A stretch of 24,540 nt of DNA from Chloroflexota bacterium (GTDB lineage: Bacteria; Chloroflexota; Dehalococcoidia; SM23-28-2; RBG-16-64-32). The DNA lies in contig VBJS01000001.1 of the NCBI GenBank assembly GCA_005880055.1, positions 1 through 24,540 of the forward strand, read 5' to 3'. The notes below the pieces were generated by a model. It had not been told where the DNA came from. It made no database searches and saw nothing but the letters and a program-made list of their open reading frames with translations. A program made the position numbers and the translations under genes. Positions 13,324 to 21,701 of the stretch are shown here, piece after piece (positions within the stretch are counted from its first letter, which is position 1; every line of letters begins with the position of its first letter).

Positions 13324-14715
13324 CTACCGCGCTTCACAGAGGGCGGCGGCTGTTGCCGGTGCTTTCGCGTAGTGGAGGACGATGCGGGCGACGTCTACCT
13401 CCAGCCCGGTGGCAAAGCCCAACCCTAATATCAGGCCGAAGACGCGCATGACCAGGATGATCTCGCCGGGCATGTCCACCATCGGGTTCGGCTTCAAGCC
13501 TTCCAACCAGTCGCTGTTCGCCGCGTCCACCAGGTCGCGGTTTCGGTAGGTCGCCGGGTCGGTCATCGAGCGGAAGAACTGGGCCGTAGCGCGGAAGCCC
13601 TCGCCGCCGCCCTCCTTCAGGCGGAAGCCCGCCTCTTCCATCGCCCGGACGACGCCCTCGTCGTCACGGGTGAAGATGGCCACGATCATGGACTTGAACG
13701 CGGAGAGAAAGCGGGGCGAGAGCCGCTTCGTCAGCCCGAAGTCGACCATCGCCAGGCGATCGCCGGGGAGGGCGAAAAGGTTGCCGGGATGCGGGTCGGC
13801 GTGGAAGTGGCCGTGCTTCAGCATCAGCTCCACGTACGTCTCGACGACGAGGCGCGAGAGCTTTCTCACGTCAATCCCGGCCTCGCCGACGCGGTCCAGC
13901 TCCGTGACCTTGATGCCGTTGATGTAGTCCATCGTCAGCACGCGCTCGGTCGTGTGCTCCCAGACTACAGCGGGGATCACGATGTCCGGGTGGTCTGAGA
14001 GCAGCGAGGCGATGCGCTCCATGTTCTCGGCCTCGTGCAGCATGTCCACCTCGAACGGGATATTGGCCGCCAGCTCCTGAAAAGCGGGCTCCAGGGGGAA
14101 GGAGTAAACGAACCGGCTTTCCAACCAGATGGCTCCTTTGAGCAACTTGAGGTCTGTATCCACGAGCCGCTCGATGTTCGGGTAGACGACCTTGACCGCA
14201 ACCGGACGGCCGTCCTTGAGCCTGGCCCTGTAAACCTGAGCCAGGGAGGCGGCGGCGATGGGCTCCGGGTCGAACTCGGCGAAGAGCTTCTCGACCGGCG
14301 CGCCGAGTTGGCGCTCGACGTGCGGCCGAATGGACTGCCAGGTCCGGGGCGGCACCTGGTCCTGCAGGCGCGACAGGACGCGCACGTACTCTGCCGGGAA
14401 GGTATCCGGCCGGCTGCCGATCGTCTGTCCGATCTTGATCATCAGCCCTTGCAGCCGCAGGACAGCATCGTAGATCTGCTTTGCGCTGCGGGCGTGATAG
14501 GCGTTGAGGCGCTCCTGGTATTCACCCGGCGCCAGGTAGTGCCGCCGAAGGGAGAGGAGTTTATAGCCGGCGAGAATGCCGGCAACCAAGGCGCCAGCGT
14601 AGGCGAAGCGGGCCAGCGGCATCTCGCGCAGGCGTTGCAGCGTACGACCGTCCGGCTGCGGCCCGGCTATAGCCCGGTGCAGTCCAGTGCGCTGCTGGGC
14701 GCCTTCCAACACCAT
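13324..14715 (-). CDS. UbiB/ABC1 (ADCK)-family atypical kinase
   Basis: The 463-residue protein has the UbiB-family hallmarks in order. These are the KxGQ-type motif in 'QGLMIKIGQTIGSRPDTFP', the Ala-rich nucleotide loop 'IAAASLAQVYRARL' that replaces the usual P-loop, the VAVKV lysine in 'PVAVKVVYPNIE', the catalytic loop 'HGHFHADPHPGNLF' and the metal-binding 'MVDFGLTKRL'. A hydrophobic stretch near residues 35-53 and another near the C terminus ('RVFGLILGLGFATGL') suggest membrane attachment. Family members support quinone biosynthesis and membrane-lipid homeostasis as ATPases or kinases. ATG 14715 is preferred because AGGAGG lies 7 nt upstream, whereas ATG 14721 is too close to it. It is the third gene of an operon after a PAS histidine kinase and a receiver-only regulator, 55 nt downstream of the latter, an unusual association. 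Confidence 0.9.
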   Translation of the reverse strand: MVLEGAQQRTGLHRAIAGPQPDGRTLQRLREMPLARFAYAGALVAGILAGYKLLSLRRHYLAPGEYQERLNAYHARSAKQIYDAVLRLQGLMIKIGQTIGSRPDTFPAEYVRVLSRLQDQVPPRTWQSIRPHVERQLGAPVEKLFAEFDPEPIAAASLAQVYRARLKDGRPVAVKVVYPNIERLVDTDLKLLKGAIWLESRFVYSFPLEPAFQELAANIPFEVDMLHEAENMERIASLLSDHPDIVIPAVVWEHTTERVLTMDYINGIKVTELDRVGEAGIDVRKLSRLVVETYVELMLKHGHFHADPHPGNLFALPGDRLAMVDFGLTKRLSPRFLSAFKSMIVAIFTRDDEGVVRAMEEAGFRLKEGGGEGFRATAQFFRSMTDPATYRNRDLVDAANSDWLEGLKPNPMVDMPGEIILVMRVFGLILGLGFATGLEVDVARIVLHYAKAPATAAALCEAR

Positions 14716-14770
14716 CGGCATTCCTCCTTTGTCATGGTTTTCCGCCAAGCTGCTCCGCGTTTGCGCGCGG

Positions 14771-15157
14771 TTAGCTGGAGGCAGCGGGCTCGGCGATGCG
14801 ACGGATGGTTTCGACGAGGACGTCGGGGTCGAAGGGCTTAGGGAGGGCCGCGTCGGCCCGCAGCTCCCGCCGGGCCGCTTCGGCGCCGTAAGCGGAGAGG
14901 ATGAGCACGGGCGTGCGCCGGCCCTGGGCGAGCATCTGCCGGTAGAAGGTGCGGCCGTCCATGTTCGGCATTTGCAGGTCAAGGACGATGGCATCGAAGT
15001 TGTCGCGGGCGAGGGCTTCCAGGCCGGTGAAGCCGTCGGAGGCGGTCGCCACTTCCAGGCCTTCGGATAGCATCGACAGGCGTAGCATGCGAAGCAGCGC
15101 CTGGTCGTCATCGATGATAAGTACCCGCAGCGGCTGCACGCTTATTGCGCTGCCCAT
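14771..15157 (-). CDS. Single-domain response regulator (receiver only)
   Basis: The 128-residue protein is a lone CheY-like receiver: the acidic cluster 'VLIIDDDQALL' (D16-D18), phospho-acceptor D60 in 'DAIVLDLQMPNMDG', the Ser in 'LILSAYG' and the Lys in 'LPKPFDPD'. It has no output domain and so acts through protein contact or in a phosphorelay. The histidine kinase stop (TAG, 15162-15160) overlaps an in-frame GTG (15160) and sits two bases before ATG 15157, so translation is coupled and the kinase is its partner. The UbiB-type gene follows 55 nt later. Confidence 0.9.
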   Translation of the reverse strand: MGSAISVQPLRVLIIDDDQALLRMLRLSMLSEGLEVATASDGFTGLEALARDNFDAIVLDLQMPNMDGRTFYRQMLAQGRRTPVLILSAYGAEAARRELRADAALPKPFDPDVLVETIRRIAEPAASS

Positions 15158-15159
15158 CA

Positions 15160-16722
15160 CTACTCCCAGTCTTCCTCAGCCCGCCTAAGGGTGAAGGTGA
15201 AATCGCAGCCGCCCTCCGGGCGAGCGCACGCCCAGATGCGGCCGCCCTGCGCTTCGACGAGCCGCTTGCAGACGGCGAGTCCGAGCCCCATGCCTTTGGC
15301 CTTCGCCCTCGCCTTTGGTGACCGGTAGAATGGAGTGAAGAGTTCCTCGGCCTCTGCAGTGTCAAGCCCAATACCATAATCGCGCACCGATACATCGATT
15401 TCGCCCTCGCTGTTTTCCCGGACCACACATTCGATTGGAGCGCCCGAGGGGCTGTACTTGTCCGCGTTGCTGATCATGTTTTCGATGACGAGGAGCAGCA
15501 TCGCCGGCTGGCCGAGCGCGATAGGGACTCCGCCTTCCTCGAGCATGGAAATGGGACGCTTGACGTTCCGGTGCTGAAAGCCGGCGATCGCCTGCGCCAC
15601 GAGCGCCGGCACGCGGACGGGTTCGGTATCCAACTCTTGACCGGCATCTAGTCGGGTGAGGAGGAGGAGGTTTTCGATGATCCGCTGGAGCTTGTCGGCC
15701 TCGTCCGCGACGTCCCGCAAGGCCTGCTCCTTGTCGGCAGCCGGAAGGGTATCGCCGCGGCGGAGGAGGACGAGTGCGTTGCCCAGGATGGTAGCGATAG
15801 GAGTTTTCAGCTCGTGCGAGACAAGGCTCAGGAACTCGTCCTTGACCGCTATTGACTTGTGCAAAGCCTCCTCGGCCCGCTTTTGAACGGTGATGTCGCG
15901 CGCTATTTTGGATGCCCCGATGATGCAGCCCGTCTCATCCTTTACTGGAGAAACTGTAAGCGAAATGGGCACGTCTGTTCCGTCTTTCCTTCGCCGCAGC
16001 GTCTCAAAGTGGTCGACGCGCTCGCCGATTTTGATGCGCCGGAGCACCTCGTCTTCTTCGTTCTGGCGGTCGGGAGGGATGATAAGCCGGACCGACCGGC
16101 CGATCACTTCGTCTGCCGTATAGCCGAAGATGCGTTCGGCGGCCGGGTTCCAGGAGCCAATTATTCCATTGACGTCTTTGCTAACGATAGCGTCGTCGGA
16201 CGACTCGACAATGCCAGCGAACCGGAATGCATCTACTTCGGCGCGTTTTCTATCTGTCACATCGATCAGCACATTGATAGCGCCGACAAGCCTACCGGCA
16301 TCGTCACGGATGGGTGTGGGGAACGGCATGAACCAGAAGTGGCTTCCGTCCGGGCGTTCGGCAATCGCCTCCATGCCGCGGACGGCACGGTTCTCCTTGA
16401 GACAGATGGCCATAGGGCATTGGTCGTGCGGCATGTGGGTGCCGTCCGGGTGGAGGATGCGGTAGGAGCCGCACCATTCGTCCTTGCCCAGCTCCGGGCG
16501 CCGGCCCCAGAGCTCGGCGGCGGCATCGTTGAAGAATACGATACGGCCGGCGGCATCAGTGGCGTAAACGGCGACACCCAACGCCTCGAGGAGCCTGCGG
16601 TAGGGAAGGTCGCCCGTGCGAACGGGTTCCGCTGCCGAAGTAACGGCTGCTTTCGCCGCAAACGGCGGGGAGCCGTTTTCCTGCTGCCGGTTGGTCTGCG
16701 CGGGCGTGCCGCCTATTTTCAC
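15160..16722 (-). CDS. Soluble PAS-PAS histidine kinase
   Basis: The 520-residue protein has no transmembrane segment and is probably cytosolic. PAS domain 1 (about 40-160) contains 'GVAVYATDAAGRIVFFNDAA' and 'HPDGTHMPHDQCPMAI'. PAS domain 2 (about 165-282) contains 'GIVESSDDAIVSKDVNG', 'FGYTADEVIGRSVRLIIPPD' and a PAC-type end 'IIGASKIARDITVQKRAEE'. The HisKA domain has H303 in 'LSLVSHELKTPIATI'. The HATPase has the N-box 'MISNADKYSPSG', 'RDYGIGLD', 'FTPFYRSP' and 'GMGLGLAVCKRLVE'. No cofactor-binding residue of the haem or flavin PAS types is recognisable, so the signal is unknown. The start is GTG 16722 with GGAG five bases upstream. It heads a three-gene operon (kinase, receiver, UbiB-like) and is divergent from acyl-CoA dehydrogenase 2 over 289 bp, where I see no convincing promoter. 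Confidence 0.92.
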   Translation of the reverse strand: MKIGGTPAQTNRQQENGSPPFAAKAAVTSAAEPVRTGDLPYRRLLEALGVAVYATDAAGRIVFFNDAAAELWGRRPELGKDEWCGSYRILHPDGTHMPHDQCPMAICLKENRAVRGMEAIAERPDGSHFWFMPFPTPIRDDAGRLVGAINVLIDVTDRKRAEVDAFRFAGIVESSDDAIVSKDVNGIIGSWNPAAERIFGYTADEVIGRSVRLIIPPDRQNEEDEVLRRIKIGERVDHFETLRRRKDGTDVPISLTVSPVKDETGCIIGASKIARDITVQKRAEEALHKSIAVKDEFLSLVSHELKTPIATILGNALVLLRRGDTLPAADKEQALRDVADEADKLQRIIENLLLLTRLDAGQELDTEPVRVPALVAQAIAGFQHRNVKRPISMLEEGGVPIALGQPAMLLLVIENMISNADKYSPSGAPIECVVRENSEGEIDVSVRDYGIGLDTAEAEELFTPFYRSPKARAKAKGMGLGLAVCKRLVEAQGGRIWACARPEGGCDFTFTLRRAEEDWE

Positions 16723-17011
16723 TGTCTCCAGAACGGGCCCTCCCAGGTCTGTTACCGCGCACCACCGGGTGGACGTCTCCGCGAACGGCCTTGCCGCAGG
16801 CTTGAAGGGCGAACGGTCTTAGCCTTCATTATGCCGGGCGAGCGGACGGCGGGAGGACAGGCGCGGCTTGCAAAGGAATATCAATGGGCAGGCCAAGGCC
16901 GGCAAAACGCGCCTGCCGGACGGTTCGTACTTGGGTGGCCGCGACCTTGACGTTAGCGTTAGAATAGCAGCGGTTCGATTGACTGGCCTGCTCCACGACG
17001 GAGGAAGAAGG

Positions 17012-18250
17012 ATGGACTTTCGAGATAGCCCCGAAGATGCGAAGTTCCGGCAAGAAGTGCGCGCGTTTCTCGGGAAAGAGTACCGGGGGGAGTATCAGGG
17101 CGAAGGCGATGCCCGCGGCGCCGCTCAGATCGCGGCGCGTGAGGGACCGGCGGCGGCCGAGCGGTACAAAGCCTGGATGCGAAAGCTGGCGGCGAAGAGG
17201 TGGATCGCGCCGGCCTGGCCGAAGGAGTACGGCGGCGCCGGCATGACGGTGATGCAACAGTTCGTGTTCAACGAGGAGCTGGCGAAGGCGAGGGCACCCC
17301 GTCCGGGTGGAATCGGCGTTGGCTTCGCGGGGCCGACGATCATCGTCTACGGGACGGAGGAACAGAAGAAGGAGCACCTGGCCGGGATCGTCTCCGGAGA
17401 GGCGGTCTGGTGCCAGGGGTTCTCCGAACCCGGCTCGGGATCGGACCTGGCGTCCTTGCAGACGAGCGCCATGCGGGACGGGGACGATTATGTCATCAAC
17501 GGTCAGAAGATCTGGACTTCGGGGGCGCAGTTCTCGCAACGCATGATCTTGCTCGCCCGCACAGACCCGAGCGCGCCGAAGCACAAGGGCATCAGCTACT
17601 TCCTGCTGGACATGAAGTCGCCGGGAGTGACGGTGCGGCCGCTGGTGAATATGGGCGGGACGCCGGGGTTCAACGAGGTGTTCTTCGATAACGTGCGGGT
17701 GCCCCGGAAGGACCTGCTGGGCGAGGAGAACCGGGGCTGGTATGTGGCGACGACGACGCTGGACTTCGAGCGATCGTCGATCGGGACGAGCATCGCTCAG
17801 GGGAACGCCGTGGACGACCTGATTACGTGGGTGAAGAAGCAGAGGACCGAGAAGCCAGAGCGCGGAAGCGGGAACGGGGTCGCGGTGGGGCTGAAGCTTG
17901 AGCTTGCAGAGCGGGCGGTTGAGGCGGAGGCGGCGCGGCTGCTCAGCTACCGGGTGATCACGCTGCAGAACCGGGGGATGGTACCAAACCATGAGGCGAG
18001 CGCCGTGAAGCTGTACGCGGCTGAGTTGAGCCAGCGGGTGGCCGAGACTGGGATGAAAGCGGCGGGGTTGTTCGGGCAGCTGGACCGCTCTCGGTCAGGA
18101 GATGGAAACGGGGCAAAGGACTGGCCTCCTAATCGGGGCCGGTTCGTGCGAGCGTATCTGAACTCAGTCTCCTCGACGATAGCGGGCGGGACGAGCGAGG
18201 TGAACCGCAACATCGTCGCGACGCGTGGGCTGGGGCTGCCGCGGGATTAG
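17012..18250 (+). CDS. Acyl-CoA dehydrogenase 2
   Basis: The 412-residue protein is a close paralogue of the genes at 11350 and 22161. It starts MDFRDSPEDAKFRQEVRAFL at an ATG preceded by GGAGGAAGAAGG; the frame is open upstream, but that stretch has no homology. The motifs are 'RWIAPAWPKEYGGAGMTVM', 'CQGFSEPGSGSDLASLQT', 'VINGQKIWTSG' and 'GTSEVNRNIVATRGLG'. In the C-terminal motif the medium-chain-type Glu is Ala ('TIAGGTSE'), so its base may lie on helix G as in isovaleryl- and long-chain-type enzymes. There are two insertions relative to paralogue 1: a Gly/Arg-rich stretch near residue 38 (EGDARGAAQIAAREG) and a linker near 285 (KPERGSGNGVAVG). It oxidises an unidentified acyl-CoA with ETF as acceptor. 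It is convergent with the secreted M23-VWA gene. Confidence 0.92.
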   Translation: MDFRDSPEDAKFRQEVRAFLGKEYRGEYQGEGDARGAAQIAAREGPAAAERYKAWMRKLAAKRWIAPAWPKEYGGAGMTVMQQFVFNEELAKARAPRPGGIGVGFAGPTIIVYGTEEQKKEHLAGIVSGEAVWCQGFSEPGSGSDLASLQTSAMRDGDDYVINGQKIWTSGAQFSQRMILLARTDPSAPKHKGISYFLLDMKSPGVTVRPLVNMGGTPGFNEVFFDNVRVPRKDLLGEENRGWYVATTTLDFERSSIGTSIAQGNAVDDLITWVKKQRTEKPERGSGNGVAVGLKLELAERAVEAEAARLLSYRVITLQNRGMVPNHEASAVKLYAAELSQRVAETGMKAAGLFGQLDRSRSGDGNGAKDWPPNRGRFVRAYLNSVSSTIAGGTSEVNRNIVATRGLGLPRD

Positions 18251-18345
18251 CTCCTCGGCGCCGCCGGCTCCCTTGAGGGGGGCGCGCCCACCCAACCCGA
18301 CCTCTCAGGCTGAAGAGCTGGCTAATGCCGGTCCTTCGACCTCCC

Positions 18346-20154
18346 CTATGTCGCCGGCCAGCCGGGAGGGGCCGTGGGTGAGGGAGATGGCTCCGGAGTC
18401 GGCGTCTCGGAATCGATTGGGGTCGGAGTGCCCGAGTCGATCGGCGCCGGCGTTGCGGAATCCAGCGGCGTTGGCGTCCCGGAATCGAGCGGGGTCGGGG
18501 TGCCGGTGTTCGTGGGCGAGGCGGTGTCGTCCGGCGTCGCGGTAGACGATGGTGAAATTCCGTCAAGTGGAGTGGGAGTGGCGCCGTCTAGCGGGGTGGG
18601 AGTTTCCTCGTCGATGCCTTCGCCGGGGCTGGCCTCCGGGGACGACGTTGCCTCCGTGGGCGGGTAGGCTATCGGCACGGTTGTGAGCGAGACGCTGAGG
18701 TACTCGCCGGCCGAGAGCACATCGGCGCCCGAGAGATAGAGTGTCCACTCGCCGGAAGCAGGCTCGTTGATGGTATAGCTCTCGAATCCGTCCTCCAGAT
18801 CGTGGCGGATGCCGTTGGCCGGTTCATCATCATCAGCAAGGCGGGCGCCGGATGGGGAAAAGAGGTGCAGACGCGTGCGACGCTGCTGCACAAAGAGGGG
18901 CGCCGGGTCCGAGCGAGCACTATTCCAGCGGACAGTAACGGCCACTTGCTGCTGGCCGGGCGGAATCGGGAGGGGCTGGATCGTGAACTCGCCGGGCAGG
19001 ACCAGGAATGTTGAACAGCCGGGCGGGGCGTTGCCGCTGATGCGGGCTCTCACTGCCTGAAAGGCGCACGCCCAGTTGTCGCCGGCGGTGAGGCGCTGGT
19101 AACGGCCGCCCGTCTCGTTGGCCAGCGCCTGCAGCAGGAAGCGGTCAGCGGCGCTCCCGGTAGAAAACGCGAAGACGGGCCAGCGGTGCTTCTCCAGGCA
19201 GGTTAGCGCGGCAGTGTAATTGCTGTCCGCCGGCGGGGCATCACTGACGAGGAAGACGGCACGCGCGGTGGCCCGACCAGCGGTGTCCAGCTCCTTGCAG
19301 GCGGCGGCGATCCCCGGGCCGAGAGGCCGCCGTGCGGCCGACTCGCCGGCCGAGGATGAGCGGGCGATATCTTCTGACGGGCGGCCATCACGGTCCGCGT
19401 CGCCAAGCGGCGAGAGGACGCGCGGCTGCTTCGCGGACTCGATGACGGCGACGCGCTCTTTGGGCCCAACGCCGGCGAGGTAGGAGGCGACGGCCTGGGT
19501 CCGCAAGGGACCGGGCGCGGCGTGGAGGACCAGGGCGACATCGATATCGAGCGGCTGGACGCCGGCGGCAGCCGGGGCTTCAGAGACGAGGGCGGAGCCC
19601 GGACAGGCGCGGCGGTCGCCGCGGGCCAGGCAGCCGTCATCGTCAACGGTCCAGCCGCCGATGTTGAGTCCGTGGATGTCCTGGCGGGCGCCGTTGTAGG
19701 AGGTGTAGAAGTGCAGGTGGGGTGCGCTCGACAAGCAGTTTCCCTGGGGGCCGTCCGGGCAGCAGCCGGGCTTGCCCAGTCGGGTGCCGGCCTCTACGTG
19801 GCCGGAGTGCACCTGCTTGTCCTGGAGGTGATAGTAACCGGTGTGGAAGCCGTTGCCATGGTCAATCTCGATGGCGTTGGGGACATCGATGACGGTGCCG
19901 GGGGCGGAGGCGACGACCCAGAAGGAGGAGGTGAAGAGCTCGCAGGGTTTGCCGGCGGCGTCGGGCGGCTGGAGGTCCAGGGCCTCGGGGATGCCGCTGG
20001 GGCCGTGCGGGCCGGTGCTGTATCGCCAGGTCGCCCCGCCCTCCCAGGGCAGGGAGAGGTAGACGTTCTGCTGGAAGGCGTGGGCGGGGCTCCGGGCGAT
20101 AAGAAGCAGCAGTACGACGGCAGCGGCGGCGAGGGGCACGGCGACACGGGGCAT
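18346..20154 (-). CDS. Secreted M23-like peptidase / von Willebrand A-like fusion with TPTPLD tail
   Basis: The 602-residue exported protein has a signal peptide (about 1-27, 'VVLLLLIARSPAHA'). Residues 28-180 resemble an M23/LytM metallopeptidase domain: 'PEALDLQPP', 'EIDHGNGFHTGYYHL', 'VEAGTRLGKPG' and the HxH motif in 'SAPHLHFYTSYN'. The first ligand motif is altered (GPHGPSGIPEALD), so activity is uncertain. Residues about 200-360 resemble a VWA domain ('LDIDVALVLHAAP', 'ARAVFLVSDAPP', 'WPVFAFSTGSAADRFLL'), but the MIDAS DxSxS is missing. A beta-sandwich-like region follows, with 'GRYQRL' and a pre-peptidase-like 'INEPASGEWTLYLSGAD'. A roughly 100-residue Thr/Pro tail with repeated 'TPTPLDS' ends without a sortase motif or membrane anchor. 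No Shine-Dalgarno precedes ATG 20154, and TACAAA 9 nt upstream suggests a leaderless start. It probably works at the cell surface. Confidence 0.75.
   Translation of the reverse strand: MPRVAVPLAAAAVVLLLLIARSPAHAFQQNVYLSLPWEGGATWRYSTGPHGPSGIPEALDLQPPDAAGKPCELFTSSFWVVASAPGTVIDVPNAIEIDHGNGFHTGYYHLQDKQVHSGHVEAGTRLGKPGCCPDGPQGNCLSSAPHLHFYTSYNGARQDIHGLNIGGWTVDDDGCLARGDRRACPGSALVSEAPAAAGVQPLDIDVALVLHAAPGPLRTQAVASYLAGVGPKERVAVIESAKQPRVLSPLGDADRDGRPSEDIARSSSAGESAARRPLGPGIAAACKELDTAGRATARAVFLVSDAPPADSNYTAALTCLEKHRWPVFAFSTGSAADRFLLQALANETGGRYQRLTAGDNWACAFQAVRARISGNAPPGCSTFLVLPGEFTIQPLPIPPGQQQVAVTVRWNSARSDPAPLFVQQRRTRLHLFSPSGARLADDDEPANGIRHDLEDGFESYTINEPASGEWTLYLSGADVLSAGEYLSVSLTTVPIAYPPTEATSSPEASPGEGIDEETPTPLDGATPTPLDGISPSSTATPDDTASPTNTGTPTPLDSGTPTPLDSATPAPIDSGTPTPIDSETPTPEPSPSPTAPPGWPAT
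18376..18602 (-). repeat. Coding tandem repeat of TPTPLD(S/G) units
   Basis: Within the C-terminal tail of the M23-VWA gene, units of about 24-30 bp encode 'TPTPLDG', 'TPTPLDS', 'TPAPIDS' and 'TPTPIDS', with a degenerate stretch between. This is a length-variable, probably disordered and possibly glycosylated cell-wall spacer. Confidence 0.7.
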
Positions 20155-20447
20155 CGTTTTGTATTTGTATTGGACGGGCAGAGGTTCGACGGTTAGGTTA
20201 GGCAGCGGCCGCGCCGCTGGTCAACCGGTACGGCATAAAGAATTTGTAAGAATCGTGTCGTTGCCTATCCCACGCGGGTCAGGCTCGCGGAAACGCAAAG
20301 CCGGCGGTTAACATGCCTTCGCGAACCACAATCCGCCTGCTGAAGCACGGCGCCTCAGCCTGGCGGGCGTCCTCCGCGATTCGTTGCCTGCGCCTCTTTG
20401 CCGTGATAGCGTAAGCGCGCAATCCGCCGCTGCGAAGGAGGCCACCT
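20155..20447. other. Divergent intergenic region, 293 bp, no gene
   Basis: It lies between the M23-VWA gene (minus) and the carboxylase/reductase gene (plus). On the minus strand two adjacent TACAAA hexamers (20169-20158) immediately precede the ATG. On the plus strand the ribosome site AAGGAGG sits before GTG 20448; AT-rich CATAAAGAATTTGTAAGAAT (20235-20254) is a possible promoter zone. I see no hairpin or repeat. Confidence 0.3.
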
Positions 20448-21701
20448 GTGGTCAGCTTGAAAGACGTCTACGAAATCGGTGAGATACCGCCGCTCGGCGA
20501 GGTGCCAGCGCGGATGTACGCGCAGGCGATCCGGCCTGATCGTTTCGGGGAGCCGCAGAAGGCGTTCCAGGTCGAGAAGATCGAAACGCCGACGGAGCTA
20601 GGGCCGCACGAGGCGCTCGTGCTGGTGATGGCGGCGGGCATCAACTACAACAACGTCTGGGCGGCGCTGGGAGTGCCTGTGAACGTAATCAAGGCGCGCG
20701 AGCGGGAAGGCGACATGACCGGCTTCCACATCGGCGGCAGCGACGCCTCCGGCATCGTGTACAAGGTGGGATCGAGCGTTCGCAACATCAAGGTTGGCGA
20801 CGAGGTGGTGATCCACTGCGGGATGTGGGACGAGGACTCGCCGTTCGTGAAGGCGGGGAACGACCCGATGTTCGATCCCTCGTTCAAGATATGGGGTTAC
20901 GAGAGCAACTGGGGGAGCTTCGCGCAGTTCACCAAGGTGCAGGCGCACCAGTGCCTGCCGAAGGCCCCGCACCTGACGTGGGAGAAGGCGGCGGCGCCCA
21001 CGCTCGTGGGCTCGACGGCCTACCGGATGCTGCGGGCGTGGCCGCCGCACACGGTGGAGAAGGGGGACGTGGTTCTGGTCTGGGGAGGCTCGGGCGGGCT
21101 CGGCTCGATGGCGATCCAGATCGCGCGGGAGTTCGGCGGGATACCAGTCGCGGTGGTCTCCAGCGAGGACAAGTTCGACTACTGTATAAAACTCGGTGCG
21201 AAGGGGTGCATCAACCGCAAGGAGTTCGACCACTGGGGTATGCTGCCGCACTGGACGGACACAGAGGCGTTCGCGAAGTGGTCGCAGGGGGCGCGGGCGT
21301 TCGGGACGAAGTTCTGGGACGTGCTCGGGGAGCGCCGGAGCCCGCGCATCGTCTTCGAGCACCCAGGCGAGGACACAATCCCGACGTCGATCTTCATGTG
21401 CGACACCGGCGGGATGGTGGTGATCTGCGCCGGAACGAGCGGCTTCAACGCGACGGTGGACCTGCGCTACCTGTGGATGCGGCAGAAGCGGCTCCAGGGC
21501 AGCCACTTCGCGAACGACGAGCAGGCCGGCGCCTTCAACCAGATGGTGATCGACCGCAAGATCGACCCGTGCCTGGGGGAGACATACAGGTTCGAGGAGA
21601 TCGGGCTGTGCCACCAGCTGATGTACGAAGGGAAGCAGCCGCTGGGCGTGATGGCGACGCTGGTGAGCGCGAAGCGCGAGGGAATGCGGGGGGTGGAATA
21701 G
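20448..21701 (+). CDS. ccr: Crotonyl-CoA carboxylase/reductase-like enoyl-CoA reductase
   Basis: The 417-residue MDR-family protein is of crotonyl-CoA reductase length and order. An N-terminal leader ends 'ARMYAQAIRPDRFGEP'; then come 'AAGINYNNVWAALGVPVNV', 'FHIGGSDASGIVYKVG' and 'IWGYESNWGSFAQF', the NADPH Rossmann motif 'VWGGSGGLGSMAIQIARE', and 'RLQGSHFANDEQA'. Such enzymes reduce crotonyl- or other enoyl-CoA with NADPH, and the carboxylating forms fix CO2 to give ethylmalonyl-CoA. Of the four CO2-pocket residues I recall from the Kitasatospora enzyme (Asn81, Phe170, Glu171, His365), the counterparts appear to be N69, Y151, E152 and H353, three of four conserved. Carboxylation is therefore plausible but not certain. 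The start is GTG 20448 with AAGGAGG upstream. It is followed after a 459-bp repeat-rich gap by the broken acyl-CoA dehydrogenase 3, which may have acted in the same acyl-CoA route. Confidence 0.85.
   Translation: MVSLKDVYEIGEIPPLGEVPARMYAQAIRPDRFGEPQKAFQVEKIETPTELGPHEALVLVMAAGINYNNVWAALGVPVNVIKAREREGDMTGFHIGGSDASGIVYKVGSSVRNIKVGDEVVIHCGMWDEDSPFVKAGNDPMFDPSFKIWGYESNWGSFAQFTKVQAHQCLPKAPHLTWEKAAAPTLVGSTAYRMLRAWPPHTVEKGDVVLVWGGSGGLGSMAIQIAREFGGIPVAVVSSEDKFDYCIKLGAKGCINRKEFDHWGMLPHWTDTEAFAKWSQGARAFGTKFWDVLGERRSPRIVFEHPGEDTIPTSIFMCDTGGMVVICAGTSGFNATVDLRYLWMRQKRLQGSHFANDEQAGAFNQMVIDRKIDPCLGETYRFEEIGLCHQLMYEGKQPLGVMATLVSAKREGMRGVE

Noticed and set aside
14716..15111. Long extension of the UbiB frame across the receiver gene
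   Set aside because: This stretch is the out-of-frame shadow of the receiver gene (Arg/Ser/Pro-rich); UbiB homology begins after ATG 14715, which has its own AGGAGG.
16868..17011. N-terminal extension of acyl-CoA dehydrogenase 2
   Set aside because: No family homology in the added 48 residues; ATG 17012 has a strong ribosome site and aligns with the paralogue starts.
18374..18667. Plus-strand frame encoding a GVGVPES-type repeat protein
   Set aside because: It is the antisense of the TPTPLD repeat of the secreted protein; repeats stay open on both strands by composition.
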